DNA of 64,000 bases from Nageia nagi (lineage: Eukaryota; Pinophyta): NCBI GenBank assembly GCA_050084985.1, contig JBITNC010000002.1, positions 4,216,001 through 4,280,000 of the forward strand, written 5' to 3'. Shown here piece by piece: positions 35,912 through 47,789 of the stretch. The number at the start of each line of letters is the position of its first letter. Within the stretch, counting starts at the first letter, position 1. Under the pieces are notes generated by a model. It was not told the DNA's origin. It did no database searches and saw only the letters and a program-made list of their open reading frames with translations. A program made the translations under genes and the position numbers.

Positions 35912-36688
35912 ATACTATTTTAACTTTCAACCTAATACTTCTTCTAATAGGAGTAAGATCTATAAATATTTTAGATATTCAAATGTATATCTTTTTAAAT
36001 TTTATAAATTTTGGACAACATAAGAACTCTGAACAAGTTAAAATTATTTGTTAGATATGTAATGTATAAAAATTGATTAAATAATAAAACTTAGCTAATT
36101 AAATGATAATAATAAACTTGAAAATAGAGTCCCCAAGGGAACATCTCAATGATTTAAGTTTTTGTTGATCTCATTTTAACTTTCAACCTAATAATTCTTC
36201 TAATAGAAGTAAGATCTATAAATATTTTAGATATTTAAATGCAATATTTTATAATTTTATAATTTTTTTTGATAATAAAGGTAAATTATATTATCAAAAA
36301 ATGTAAGATTTTACTCGAACCTCAAAAAACTTGTCACAAAAATGCTCCTGCTACCAAAAGGAGTCCTATAACCTATTATGTAGAAAACTCTTATCAAACC
36401 TCTACCAACACCTCAAGTTTTACTACTTACCTTATTACCACTCCACATTGGTATAGTTTCCTCTCTTGACTTCTAGGATTGGAACCCATGACCTTCCAAA
36501 GGGAGACCAAAAGACCTTACCACTACACCAATGCTTTAACTTTATATAGCTTGGACAACATAAGAACTCACAAATGCAAAACAATAAATTAGATCTATTA
36601 GATATGTAATATGCAAAAAATAATTAAATAATAAAATTTAACTAATTAAATAATAATAATAAACTCGAAAATAAAATCCTAAAAAAAC
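35912..36688. repeat. Direct repeat of about 220 bp, second copy split by a SINE
   Basis: The first copy, 35,912-36,132, runs from ATTTTAACTTTCAACC to AAACTTGAAAATAGAGTCC. The second copy starts at 36,174 and ends at about 36,688; it is interrupted between ATAATTTTATA and ATAGCTTGGACAACA by the element at 36,260-36,537. Confidence 0.7.
36260..36537 (-). mobile_element. tRNA-derived SINE
   Basis: On the minus strand TTGGTGTAGTGGTAAGG (36,532-36,515) fits a polymerase III A box, and GGGTTCCAATCC (36,487-36,476) fits a B box, with tRNA-like spacing. The tail ends ACCTTTATTATCAAAAAAAA, similar to LINE 3' tails. Near-identical flanks AATTTTATA / AACTTTATA may be the TSD. The interruption of the flanking direct repeat independently defines its limits. 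Confidence 0.75.
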
Positions 36689-36689
36689 A

Positions 36690-37117
36690 ATGCAATCTTT
36701 TATGATATTTAAAAGATAATCTCAATTACTATTCTAAATATTAAAAGATAAATTTTCTTGTTTCTTAAAAAAGATGATCTTTGTAGGAATATGTTAAATC
36801 CATTAGATGGATGATCACGTTGATATGAATAAGATCCAATGTATCTTTCGAATGTGACTCCTTGATAATTTTAAGGAAGAAAATTACTGACCTGATAATC
36901 CCAAAAAGAAAATCTCATAGAAACCCAAATTGTTATAAATGACCTGAATATTACTGACCTGATAACAGTCTCACATCGAAATTGTTGTGTAGTATTGCTA
37001 AATCTGTAATCCAAGACAGACGGCAGACGGGAGCAAAAGCCGTGTCGTCTTCAATACATGCGACTTGCTGAACTACATAGCAAATCAAACGAATTGTACT
37101 TAAAATCAAATCTCACA
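36690..37117 (+). promoter_or_regulatory. Upstream region and putative 5' UTR of the thioredoxin-fold gene
   Basis: Sequence becomes less AT-rich from about 36,990 (AAGACAGACGGCAGACGGG), as expected near a transcribed start. No clear TATA box was found. A duplicated ATTACTGACCTGATAA phrase lies at about 36,885 and 36,949. An in-frame ATG at 37,058 would add 20 residues ahead of the signal peptide. Confidence 0.35.
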
Positions 37118-37310
37118 ATGACGATAAGTGCTGTTCTTCAACTTCGCAAAATAAATTTCTTCGCTTTTAAATTTATAGTTTGTTTGGGGTTTCTCAGTAG
37201 CGCATGGGGTAGAACAGGAATGGATCCAGACTGGCAGCTTGTCACTCAGAAGAATTTCTCTACGCAGATCCATCACCACGAATTTGTGCTTGTTATGGTG
37301 ACTATTCCAT
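37118..37310 (+). CDS. Thioredoxin-fold secretory protein, exon 1 (signal peptide)
   Basis: ATG at 37,118 is chosen because it places a typical signal peptide at the N terminus: basic residues (LQLRK), a hydrophobic core (FFAFKFIVCLGFLSS) and small residues before the likely cleavage (SSAWG). The mature start reads DPDWQLVTQKNFSTQ. The exon ends at CCAT/GTAAGT (37,311), splitting a Trp codon in phase 1; the next exon supplies GG. The segment HHEFVLVMVTIPW is the strand and turn that starts a thioredoxin-like domain. The family is a plant-wide, long, ER/endomembrane protein of unclear role (I recall At3g19780 as an Arabidopsis relative, from memory). An alternative start is the ATG at 37,058. 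Confidence 0.8.
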
Positions 37311-38039
37311 GTAAGTTTTGCTATTTACCATAATGCTGTCTAAATATTTTGCTATTTTCTTTATTCGGAAGACAGGGCGTTTTCCATAATTTGAAATCTG
37401 AAGTTTTCTGTGAAGTTTATTAGTTAGAAGAGATATATTGCAGAATAGAGTCCTTTTCTTTGTTCGTTTTGTGAAACATAAATAATTAGGGGTTGCAATC
37501 TTAAATCTGATTGCTATTAGGTTTGGCATCTGAAAATTCGATTGCTGTTAGGCTTTGAAGGCTTGATTATGATAGTTGCTAGAGTTTACAAGTTTGAATA
37601 ATATTTATACGAGGCAATGCAAGCTAGAATTCGATGAGATAGTTTTGGATCATGATGGACAAATGGAATTCTTAGAGGACTATTTCGATAGATGTTTCTA
37701 TTTTTTTTTGGCATTTCTATATATTTTTTAATTTTGTATTCTGTGGAACATTTTAAGGGGATAAACAGATGGAGCTCAGAGTGATTGTTGAAACTGTCAG
37801 AGTGATTTTTCTAGAAGAACTCTCACCAATTGGGTTTCTATTTGAGCTCTATTATGTTATAACTCTATCCATAGCCTCGTCTACATAACCTATGGGTGAT
37901 TTGAAATTTCACCTAAGGCTCGGTTATTTGGGGAAAAAATTAATATTAGGCTTTAGCAAATAGAAAATAATTTCAATCGAAAATAATTTAATAAGCAAAG
38001 TTAGTAGACAAATAAAATAAAACAAGTTAGTGGTGCACT
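37311..38039 (+). other. Start of intron 1, nothing else recognised
   Basis: Intron 1 runs 37,311-47,040 (9,730 bp), from GTAAGTTTTG to ATGCAG. This first part is T-rich, ordinary intron sequence. Confidence 0.7.
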
Positions 38040-39487
38040 TTTATGGCTCATCCATGGCAAGCCACATGGGCTCCTCAAAAATGATGTCATAAACTCTCTT
38101 CAGATCATTGGAGAGTTTTTATTTGACACCATTATCCGATTTCCATTCATCACCCACAAACATCTTTTTCAATTCCCCTGTGCATTAAAGAGGCTTTGCA
38201 ATGTAATGAAAATGGTGGCGAAGTGTGTCACTCTAGGCTGCATTATCTCCCTTATACTGCCTTATCAATTGTAAGATCCATGAGTGCTTATATATATATA
38301 GAGAGAGAGTGTGTGATGATCCTTGCCTTTTGCATAATGTCCATGATCCAAGGTAATTTCCCAATATCATCGAGGAGCAAATTGGGACAATGGGATGCAC
38401 ATGGTGTCCATACCAAGGTGGAAAATCTCTCCATCAAAATCTTCCTCGCTAATACATATGCTATTGTGTTGTTTGCGATGATCTAGACAACATCCTCAAC
38501 TCCCACCTCCTCAATCACATCTCCTTGCAAACATGAAAGCAACTCAACATTCTTAACTTCTGTAGATACATCTACTGACTCGAGGAATAAAATTCTTCTT
38601 GAAGAAGCAACCAGAAAGTTAAGCAATGCCCTACCCTTGATATCAGTCCATCCATTTAACATAATAGTGCAACCGTTCTTCCACAAGAGGCATTGATCAT
38701 CAAGCAAAATATGAATATCCTGTATGGATTCATGAAGGAGTGGGTCCTTAAGATCACAACTGGGCGGCTTGAAACCTGGTCTGCAAGCGGCTATGGTATC
38801 TACTATGCCTTGTCAGTATGGAGACTGCAACATATGAAATGAATCAAATGTTATATATGAAAAGTACCATAAAGATGCAATAGGCTTCCTTGCTCATGTC
38901 CTCATGTCTTGCAGACTTGTAGTCATACCATGTATTCTGAGCTGTGAATCTGACGTGGAACACTCTGCAAAATAGGATGATGGTGTGCCACTCCCTGGGT
39001 TTGCAATGGATGGACTAGAGTCACTGCAGTGTAGAAACTGGCTCAACGAGCTACTAGTACTCTCTGGAGAGTCTGGACCACACATAGAAGAGGTTTGACA
39101 TAGCTTCACCTTGTTTGTGTTTGAAATCTCTCATCTCCTGGAAGTCTGCAAGATGTGCAGTGCATTCTCGTTCGACATGTACTGGCACATTGTTACGTGG
39201 TCTAGCCTTCTAGCCCTTTTGTTTGACCAAATGGTATTTGAGGCAATTGATGCCTCTAAAAAATTTAGAATCACAAAATATGCAAATCACTTCCCCTTAG
39301 CTGTTTCTTCTCCATATTCACTTTGGATCTTTTTTTTACAATGTTTGATGGGTGCTATTCCATTGTCCTGCAGCTGCTGCTGTAGTGCCTGTTTATGCAA
39401 AAAGTCATAAAAAGCAATCAACAAAGTATTGAAGTTAGACTGTGAATGGCAAGAGAGGACTGTTATTTTATGCTTGTGAAATGTCAA
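38040..39487 (-). pseudogene. hAT-type (BED/DUF659) transposase, degraded
   Basis: Minus-strand blocks read NGCTIMLNGWTDIKGRALLN and FLESVDVSTEVKN, then EEVGVEDVV, a stop, NNTIAYVLARKILMER, CASHCPNLLLDDIGKLPWIM and, at the end, KMFVGDEWKSDNG and EPMWLAMDE. These follow the order of the DUF659 and core regions of plant hAT-like transposases. The upstream part to 39,487 carries a weakly matching N terminus. Stops and frameshifts, including a TA/GA microsatellite at 38,290-38,310, disable it. It lies antisense inside intron 1. No inverted terminal repeats were identified. Confidence 0.8.
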
Positions 39488-39879
39488 TGGAAAGATAATA
39501 TGACTGTTATTTTATTACTGTCTTGTTATTTTATAATTATGACTGTGAATGGTTGCATGGCAAGACAGTATTTGACGATTTGTTATTGGTGTATTTTATG
39601 ATTATTTGTATTTTTTAAAATATTTTATGACTGAAATTTTTGCATTTCAATATTTTATTTGTATTTTTTTTAAAATATTTTATGACTGAAATACACAATC
39701 ATAAAATATTAGAATTTCAAGAGTCAAAATATTTTAAAAATAAAAATAAAATATTAAAATACAAATAATGCAAATAAAATATTAAAATACAAAATTACTA
39801 ATACAAATGCAAAATTACAAATACAAATGCAAATACATTTTTAGAATACAAATAAAATACAAAATTACAAAATACAACA

Positions 39880-41426
39880 ATTTTTTGATTCTCAGACCAA
39901 GCATTGGTTGCCTTGGGAGCAATTTTGCAACAAGTTCAATTTGCGAGCAGATGATAAAGCTACCTTTGATGAGCAGATGATAAAGCTACCTTTGATGTTG
40001 TCCTGGACAAAACCCCATTTTCCGTTTGGAAGAAACTAGGACAACATCTTCAAAAGCCCTAATGAGATGATTGGCGTTGGCCCAAGAATATCCATCTTCA
40101 GAATTTTAAACCCAAATTAGGCTATCTTTGGTTATCGCCTAATGCCCCTATGTTTGAGCATCTGAACAATCGATGGGATCTTGTTTCCACCAAGTCTAGA
40201 GGGAGTTTAATATTTTCTATAATCTGGGCCCGTTACCTTGACCCTAAACAAAGTTTTTTTGCTTGGATTCTGTTGCATCAAGGCTTACCTATTGGTCACA
40301 GGCTACAACATTTGGGTGTGGTAAACCCAGTTTGTGCATTTTGTGGGGAACTTGATAGTTTCACTCATGTTTTTTGGTCTTGTTCTAAAGCCTCAGCTGC
40401 TTGGAGTTGGATTCTTTCCTTCTTTCGACTTTTTATGGTTACTCCTTGTTCTTGGGTTCATGTGTTACTAGGAGACCCTATACAGTTTTATGAACCCTTG
40501 GAGGAAGTTTGGCATATTTTTCGACTTAGTATTTTATATCATGTTTGGAAAGTCAGGATTGATATTGTTTTTGCACGTAAGAAAGCTTCATCTTCCTTTT
40601 CTTTAGCTGACAAATATGCTATTTTCTACAAATGCTGGCTGTAGATTATTGTTCAAGTTGAGAAAGTGAATGTGGAGGTTCAACATCTGCAGAACTTACT
40701 TGGTTATTGGGGGAATGCACCCTTCTCCATTAGTCGGGTTCCTCCAGAACGAGTTCCTGGTCGTTGTTCTTGGTCGCGCGGACGTTCCTCTCAAGCCAAA
40801 CACTTCTCTAATGGATGGAATTCTACTGGACCCATTGGTCGCAGCCCCCCTCGAATCCAAAGTGGAGTCAACCGTTGGACCTGATTTCTCCTCGCCCCTA
40901 GAGTGGCTAGGTTGTTCGCCCTCCACCTTCTGATCCAGTTGGTTGGGGTGATGTGGGCTCGTCTTCCACAACCTGAACGGGTGGTGTTAATGCACATGTT
41001 GCTGAAGCAGAGCATATTGTTCTTGAGCCAGAGCATAATGAAGCTTTTAATGCTCCGTATGATGATGGTTGGCGTGCACCAAGTCCTGACGACCAAGGTT
41101 GGGAGCATCTAGGCATTGTGGACAATTTTTCGCCCACCCCAATCCCTCAATTAAGTTGTTGTTTATCATGCCTATGATTATGAGCCGTGTTTCTCTTCGG
41201 CTATTGTTACTTGTTTTACTTGGACAATTTTTCGAGGTTGATTTACCAATGGTCTTTTTGTGTTGTTGTTTACCGCTCTTTTTCCTAACCTGGGGTTAGT
41301 TTGAAGGGGTTTCTTTTTGGTTTATCTATGGTGCTTGCTCACAGGGTGTGCTTAATTCCACCTGCCCCCTTTTTTTGTATGAAAGAGATTTTATATTAAT
41401 AGAAAGGTCTTTTTCATTCAAAAAAA
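39880..41426 (+). mobile_element. LINE, 5'-truncated, with zf-RVT end and A-rich tail
   Basis: The body ends in TTCATTCAAAAAAAATTAC at 41,426. Flanking low-complexity DNA (ACAAATACAAATGCAAATAC at about 39,818 and ACAAATACAAATTCAAATAC at 41,429) is probably a long TSD. A frame at 40,150-40,644 encodes the reverse-transcriptase C-terminal zinc-binding region: WARYLDPKQSFFAWILLHQG then CAFCGELDSFTHVFWSC (CxxC...HxxxxC). A 27-bp tandem duplication lies near 39,949-40,001. No endonuclease or polymerase core is present. It sits in intron 1 in gene sense. Confidence 0.85.
40150..40644 (+). pseudogene. LINE reverse-transcriptase C-terminal zf-RVT domain
   Basis: Intact open frame of 164 residues. 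The motif CAFC-x8-H-x4-C and preceding SFFAWILLHQGLPIGHRLQ match the zf-RVT domain found downstream of plant L1 reverse transcriptase. The 5' part of ORF2 is missing, so it has no enzymatic function. Confidence 0.85.
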
Positions 41427-41459
41427 ATTACAAATACAAATTCAAATACATTTTAACAT

Positions 41460-42400
41460 TCATGAGAGTGTATATGCTTGCCTAGGTGTAAGGTTTTCTT
41501 TGTAATGCAGCACTTTGTAAGAGATAGATATATGCGAAGGAGCCCACGATGTATTGAACATTTGCAACGCAGGCACAACCTCATTGAGATGGTGCTCTTT
41601 ACAGAGTACAATGATAGTGGGTATTCTTCTTGTGGGAAGAAAGTGTGAGAGATGCCCAACAAACAATCTGAATGCAGTCATGACTTGTGGTGTTTGTTCA
41701 AAGGTGTATGTGTAGGTGCATTGCCTTGTTGAGACAATACTCTTTGCAGAGTGCAACAATGGTGGGTATTTTTTTTGAGATGGCTCTATTTACAGAGTGC
41801 AGCGATAGTGGGTATTCTTCTTGTGGGAAGAGAGTGTGACAGATGTTGTACAAACAATCTGAATGCAATCATGACTTGTGGTGTTTGCCCAAAGGCATAT
41901 TTGCAGCTGCATTGCTAGGTGGCGAGGCGTATTTGCAGGTCAGCTTCTCTTCGCCAGTATTAATTATTAAACGACAACATTTATACGCTTGCCCAAGTCT
42001 GAGGCTGTCTTTGTAATGCAACAGTGTAAGAGATAGACATATGCAAAGGAGTCCATGATGTCACGAACATTTGGAACCCATGCACAACCTCATTGAGATG
42101 GCCTTGTTTACAAAGTGTAGCGATGGTGGGTATTCTTGTGGGAAGAGTGTGAGAGACACCAAACAAAAAATCTGAATGTAATCATGACTTGTGTTTGTTC
42201 AAAGTTGTATTTGCAACTGCATTGCCTAGTTGAGATGGCCTTGTTTATAGAGTGTAGCGATGTTCAATATTCTTCTTTAGACGACTTTTTTTTATAGAGT
42301 GCAACGATGGTGGGTATTCTTCTTTTGGGAAGAGTGTGATAGACAACCAACAAATAATATGAATGTAGTCGTGACTTGTGGGAAGAGAGGAAAATACCTA
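41460..42400 (-). pseudogene. Tandem degenerate copies of a PPR-protein N-terminal segment
   Basis: Minus-strand frames repeatedly give the sequence of a PPR protein just before its first motifs: TIIVLCKEHHLNEVVPALQM then CCITKKTLHLGKHIHSH (41,640-41,460), and TIATLCKQGHLNEVVHGFQM then DSFAYVYLLHCCITK (42,130-41,985). Words such as GTGGGTATTCTTCTT and TTACAGAGTGCA recur every 200-300 bp, showing three or four decayed copies. Frameshifts occur in each. This looks like a duplicated host-gene fragment parked in intron 1. Confidence 0.65.
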
Positions 42401-43779
42401 GTTTACGAAGTCCAAATGTCCTCAGAGTGCTCTTAGAAATCCAAATAGAGATATGAAAATAAAAACAAGCGTTTACTTTTAGTTTTATTTTAGATTTTTT
42501 TCTTTTCTTGGGAATGGGGAACCTTGATGTTGGGAATCAAGAATTCGAGCCAGACTTTAGATTTGGGAGTCTCACCTCATACTTTCTCAACTCGGCAAGG
42601 CCGACTTGGATTCGGATTTGTCGAGTTACTCATGCTCAGACTCCTTGAGATGCTTAAACTCGTCAACTTACTCAGATTCGTCGAGATATTCAAACTCAAG
42701 CATAGTCTTGTAATAGAGAGTGATACTCATGTTATTCATTGCCCCTTCATGTACACAAGTTTCTTGTTCCTTTGTTGTTGAGAGTAATTGGTCAAAATAT
42801 AGTTTCATCCACAACATGAGGAGGAGAAGGCTTATATCTTGTGGAGCATAGAATCTAGTTGCTATACATAACTTCCTCTTTTGAGAGAGAGTTACTCCTC
42901 AGTACAAACAATCTTCAGCTTCATAGTGGGGTATTGATCTAGAGGATGCCAAGCAAATTGATGAGAATGAGGAGTAATTGGCGTTGGTTGGAGTGGGATT
43001 GGATGTCCTTGTTCTTGATGATGAGATCTAGGATGATAATCAATTGGATGCGGAGTTTGATCTACTAGGAAACCGATCATGGAACATTCTCTTACATGAG
43101 CTGTAGTCATAGTTTGATTAGGGCCTTTTGCATTGTCATGATTCATTGTATTTAGTATTATGATATTATCATTATGCATTTGACTTGACCCTTAGGACAT
43201 GAGAGTTATGATGACATTGATTTGAGATTTTGATTTGGCACTTCATGTTATTCTTTATTGTTCAATGTTTATATTTTATACTTTACTTTGATTTTAGTAT
43301 GATGAATGAGAATGTCAATCTATTGTATTCATTTTGCAGTATTCACTTTCAACCTTAAGAAGTTAATACCTTAATTTAATTATGATGTTATTTAAATGGT
43401 TTAACTTTTAAATTTCAGTTTTATATTTTTTTACATTTTTCGTCTCCTGTTTCCTGCCGCCCTCATCCCTGAGACTCTATGTAACCTTGTTCTTTTCCAC
43501 TCCTATGGTTTCTAGTAGAAACCTTGAAATTGGTGGATGTGGATCCAATGATCCTAAAGTAGATGAAACCTTTTATAAGTTTATTATGATAGATATAGCT
43601 GTCTTTTAACATCCTTTTAAACCTATTGGTTTGTAGGACCTATCAATGTTTGTGTAAATTTATATCAATTAAGTATTTGAATGATTATAAATGAAAACAT
43701 TGAACAATACATAGATATTGGAAACGTTTGTTATCTAAGTTATACATGGCATCATATATTTTTTGCAACTTCATACCTT
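42401..43779. other. Intron 1 interior, no gene recognised
   Basis: No recognisable coding or element structure. Around 42,560-42,700 GACTC, TCGTCAA and TTCGTCGAG words recur loosely. Confidence 0.4.
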
Positions 43780-44707
43780 TTTAGATTTCAAGGGGATCCT
43801 CATGAATTCCATTGGACCACAACCAACAGAATTTTTAATATAGGAAGGTGACTCTTCATTGTTCACAAAGGAATTTTCTATGAAAAGGTTCAGCTTTTGC
43901 TGATGCAAACTATGCAAGAGGTACTAATGAATGCCATTCTACCTTTGTATTTATTTTTTCTCTTAAGTGGACCCATTACCTAGTCTAGCAAAAACAAGGA
44001 GTTATTGCTGTCACCCACTAAGTAGAATATTAAAGTGTGGTATTTGCTTGTCATGTGATTGAATAGTGAGGCCAAGTTCTTTATCAACTTGGTTATGATC
44101 ATAGTGAACCAACCTTCATGTTAATAATCAAAGTGCTATGGCTGTCCCCTAATATTTTTTTCAACATCAATGTTCCAAGTATATCAAGATTTACATTCAT
44201 AAAATATGTAAATTGTTTGAGATTGCCTTTGTTGAAGTCAAATTTGTTGAATTATGTGACCACTTGGACTTTTTGAAGTTGTTTTATAGTGTTGTGCAAC
44301 CTCTTATAAACTACAAGAAAACCTTTGAAGGGAGTGTTACAATTAATTGTTTTTTCAAAATACATAGTTAATGTTAGATTTGAATAGACATTAGTTGTAA
44401 ATAATCACATCCTTCCCTTGTAAATAACCACTTGCTTTTCATTGAAGTGCGTGAGTGAAGTTTGATATATCACTTATTTAGTTATTTCAATTATTCCTGT
44501 AATATTTCTGTGTTACATATTTACTTTGTGTGATGATTCATGTATTCTTTTGTAAAACCTGTTTGAAATCTTATATATTGACCATCAATAGTTGATTTCA
44601 AATTGAAATTTAGTTCGATGAATTTAAAAGAAATAATTCTGTTTGCTTTCAGATCCAACAAATTTCAAATTGTTTCCTTCAAATTCGCCAAATCTTGTGA
44701 CTTAACA
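43780..44707 (+). mobile_element. Copia 3' relic (RT/RNase H end plus 3' LTR)
   Basis: From about 43,790 broken frames read GDPHEFHWTTTNRI and FADANYARGTNECHSTFVF, matching the RNase H region of Copia polyproteins. TTTGAAGGGAG, a polypurine tract, is followed at 44,335 by TGTTACAATTAATTG; a plausible LTR of 373 bp ends CTTAACA at 44,707. The rest of the element is missing. Unrelated to A, B or C by LTR sequence. Confidence 0.6.
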
Positions 44708-47040
44708 CACATACATCAACAATTAATCTAGGATTTTTGTATGCACAAAAGTACTTTAGTTGAATGATGCTTTACTCTATTTGGTTTAGGGAACTTGAAC
44801 TTTGGGGTAACCATCTTCCTTTCAACGTTTATGATTTGTAAACTCTAACTTAAGAGTTCTTGTCGGATCTCACACTTAAAATTGTAAGTGCTTGCGAAAA
44901 TAAAACAAATATACACTTTCACCCATATGAAAGTTGCACACAAGTATTTACCCTGGAGAAAACCTGATGTGGGAAAAACTGCAGCCAAAAATAAGCAATT
45001 CATTAGATTGATATGTTCATACAATGCCTCTGCATGATCAACTGCTTCATTCCTTTTAGCTTGCTGAAGCTAAATCACACCAACATAGAAGGTCTCTACT
45101 GAATTTACTACACATTTCAGTCCCATTGATTTAGCATGCTCTCCAACTCAACAGGAGATCCCTTTGCTTCAATATCCATTACCATAACTCTGTAATTCTC
45201 CTAATAAAAAGGATGTCTCATGCCCTTGCTCGTTCCTCTGCATGGAATGCTCCAAGACATGCTTAAATCTCCATCCTAAACTCTTCTCAGGATCCATAAC
45301 GATTTTTACATTAGCCACATTCGCATGTGCTAAGTATCACATACTAAGTTTACCACTAACTCAGCATGCTCTCCCATAATCTGTATTGCTACCTACATAT
45401 CATGAGATCCCTCTCTACACAATCATATGACTACAATAACTCCATCAACAAGAGATCACAAGAATGACAATCATTCTTCAATCACTGAATGGTCCATGGG
45501 ATGCCTCTCAAGCTCCTCTCGTCCATTGCTATCTCCTTCCTTGGGAAACTTATCCATGGGTCTATCTGAAACAACAACATCGGAAAACTCTCTCTCACCC
45601 ATCTCCATTCAAGATATCTCTCTTTTATGGAATTACAATTTTGCCTCAACATGGAGGTCTTTACAAGCATATACAAAAATGCTTTTTCATACTCAAGATA
45701 TGGAATTCCTCTAAAAGGAATTTTTTATCCCTCTCTTAGGGATTACACACTATGAGCATTCTCTTCCTTTGGGAGATTACTTCACTTAACTATTTCCATT
45801 CTCCACAAGCTCCTTTTATAACATTTAGGGCTTTCAAAAATAGGAGTAATGGTTACAATGTGATAATAACTTTCCAAAAAATATTTGTCTCCACTTCCAA
45901 CAAAACAATCCGGCTCTTTTCCCAATTAGCATTTGTTTGGGCATTAACAAATTTTGAGGAGGTTATAATTTGTCCATTCCTCAAAATACTCCAAACCAAC
46001 TCTCTCTGGAAAATACATAAAATATTGTGTAGGTTCGAATAGGTTTAACAACTTTCAAAATACGAGAAATACCTTCAACTAATAAAATAACTCCAAATAC
46101 AATCCCACTCCAAAAACCGGCAGACCAATAAAAACAAGACATTTGGCAGTCCAAACATCCAAAAAAATGGTCAAACTGACCTTGGATGACATCAGCACTA
46201 ACAAGGGTCCCAAACGCCCCACACACACTATCTAGGGCTCAAAATGCCCCCCACTAGCCACACACTTTCCCATGTCCACTTGGCTGCACATGGACCGAGG
46301 CAGGTTGACTAGTCAAAATAGGTGCTGATTGGCCCATTTCACCTGCTGACATGTCCTTTGCTGATTGGTCCGCCATTTGGGTGGTATTTAATATTTTTAA
46401 CCCCTTTGCGATCAACCTGTCTACGAAACTGTGAGAGATTTTGGAAAGCTGGTGGAGAGCTCTTCGTTATAAAGAGTATAAATCACAACTCTGGGAGTTT
46501 TCATTTTTTAGATCCAATTCCCATTTTGGATCAGTTTATCCAAGTTTTCACAAATTTACGTTTTTGCTTTTGTAATTCGTATGCTTTTGTGACTCTGCCA
46601 TTGTTTTCAGCTTGATGATATCTCATCTAAACTTAAAGTAGTTTATAGCACTATGTTGTTATATAATTTATTTTTTATATTATATAATTCCATGGTTTCA
46701 CTTTCCTTGGAGATGCTTGTACATATTGCAGATATTTTTCTTGATGGACCTACCAAATTGTTATATTATATTATTTGTACTTGTAGAATCTACTTTAGTT
46801 CTTCACGTAATTTGGAGATGCCTTGTGCATTACTACTTCCATTGAATATTGACTCTTTGAATGCTTTTCAGTAACCCATAGACAACATTTTTTTCTTAAT
46901 TGTTATTCTGAGACCTTTTCTTGCTGTCTTCCTTAATTATAATAGATATATTGCTGAGAAACATTATATTACAGAGGACTTGTGCACTTTTTTATAGGAC
47001 TATTTTCTTAATTGATCTTTCTATTCATTAACGGATGCAG
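44708..47040. other. End of intron 1, no gene recognised
   Basis: Several open frames (45,427-46,226) have no recognisable content. The stretch at 44,920-44,990 (GGAGAAAACCTGATGTGGG) resembles sequences seen in plant LTRs, but no boundaries were found. It ends in a pyrimidine-poor acceptor, ACGGATGCAG, at 47,040. Confidence 0.45.
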
Positions 47041-47469
47041 GGTCTGGGGAAGCAAGAGCTCTGAGGAATGATTTAGTGCAACTCTTGAAATATACAGGTG
47101 CACAGTTTGATAGCCTAAGATTGATGTTGATTTATAGAAACATTGAAAAACATTTGGGAGATGTACTAAATGGGAATGGAGCAGTAAATTTTGTTTTCTA
47201 TCGTCAGGCTGTGCCTTTTAAATATCATGGGAAACTAAGTGCTCAAAATATATTAGCTTCTGTTTGGTATGCTATGACAATCCCTTCGGATGACTTGCCT
47301 TTCAAGCGATTGGATACTTTGGAAGATGTGGATTCATTCTTAGAGTCAACAGATAAAGCAATTATCCTTTTTGATGCTTGTGGATGGGCTCAAAATGTGG
47401 AATTTGGCGATAGAAAGAAAAGTAGATTCTCTTCCAATACAAAAGCGATTCACAAAATATCAAACCAAG
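47041..47469 (+). CDS. Thioredoxin-fold secretory protein, exon 2
   Basis: Acceptor ATGCAG/GG joins exon 1 to give the Trp of PWSGEARALRND. The exon encodes about 143 residues, including FDSLRLMLIYRNIEKHLGD, GAVNFVFYRQAVPFKYHGKL and DSFLESTDKAIILFDACGW. The pattern fits a first thioredoxin-like unit without a CxxC active site, then the start of a second unit (KAIILFDACGW). The donor is CCAAG/GTGAGG (47,470), leaving one base of a split codon. The frame is open throughout. The exon body and splice sites look normal despite the 9.7-kb intron before it, which argues for a functional gene. Confidence 0.85.
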
Positions 47470-47789
47470 GTGAGGTTTTCACATTAGAAGTGAAAAGGTT
47501 ATCAGTCTTCAATATCTTGTTTGAACTGAACACAAAGTCTTATTTCATATGGTTTTTAACTTTTTTGCATTTTATAGTAAGATAATTTCTAGGTTTTATG
47601 CTGGAATATGCTAATCAGGATGCCTAGGAAATAATTAGCCACCTTGTGTATGTAAAAGACATACATGGTTATTCTACGTACTAAGCCAAATTGAATGATA
47701 AGTTTTATTTGAAATAAAAAATGTTTCATTTCTGTGTTGCAGTAATTTCAAATCTAAGCTATTTATCAAACTCACATTTTCTGTTTCAG

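Noticed and set aside
36269-36469. 66-codon plus-strand frame
   Set aside because: It lies wholly inside the SINE and reads against it.
38290-38312. TATATATAGAGAGAGAGTGTG run as a promoter
   Set aside because: A microsatellite inside the decayed hAT gene, with no gene placed to use it.
40666-41137. Several overlapping frames on both strands
   Set aside because: They lie in the 3' untranslated part of the LINE, where GC is higher and frames stay open by chance; they do not match each other or a domain.
45427-46226. Cluster of 80-95 codon frames in intron 1
   Set aside because: Low-complexity Ser/Pro/Leu-rich content in competing frames and strands; no motif, no splice pattern.
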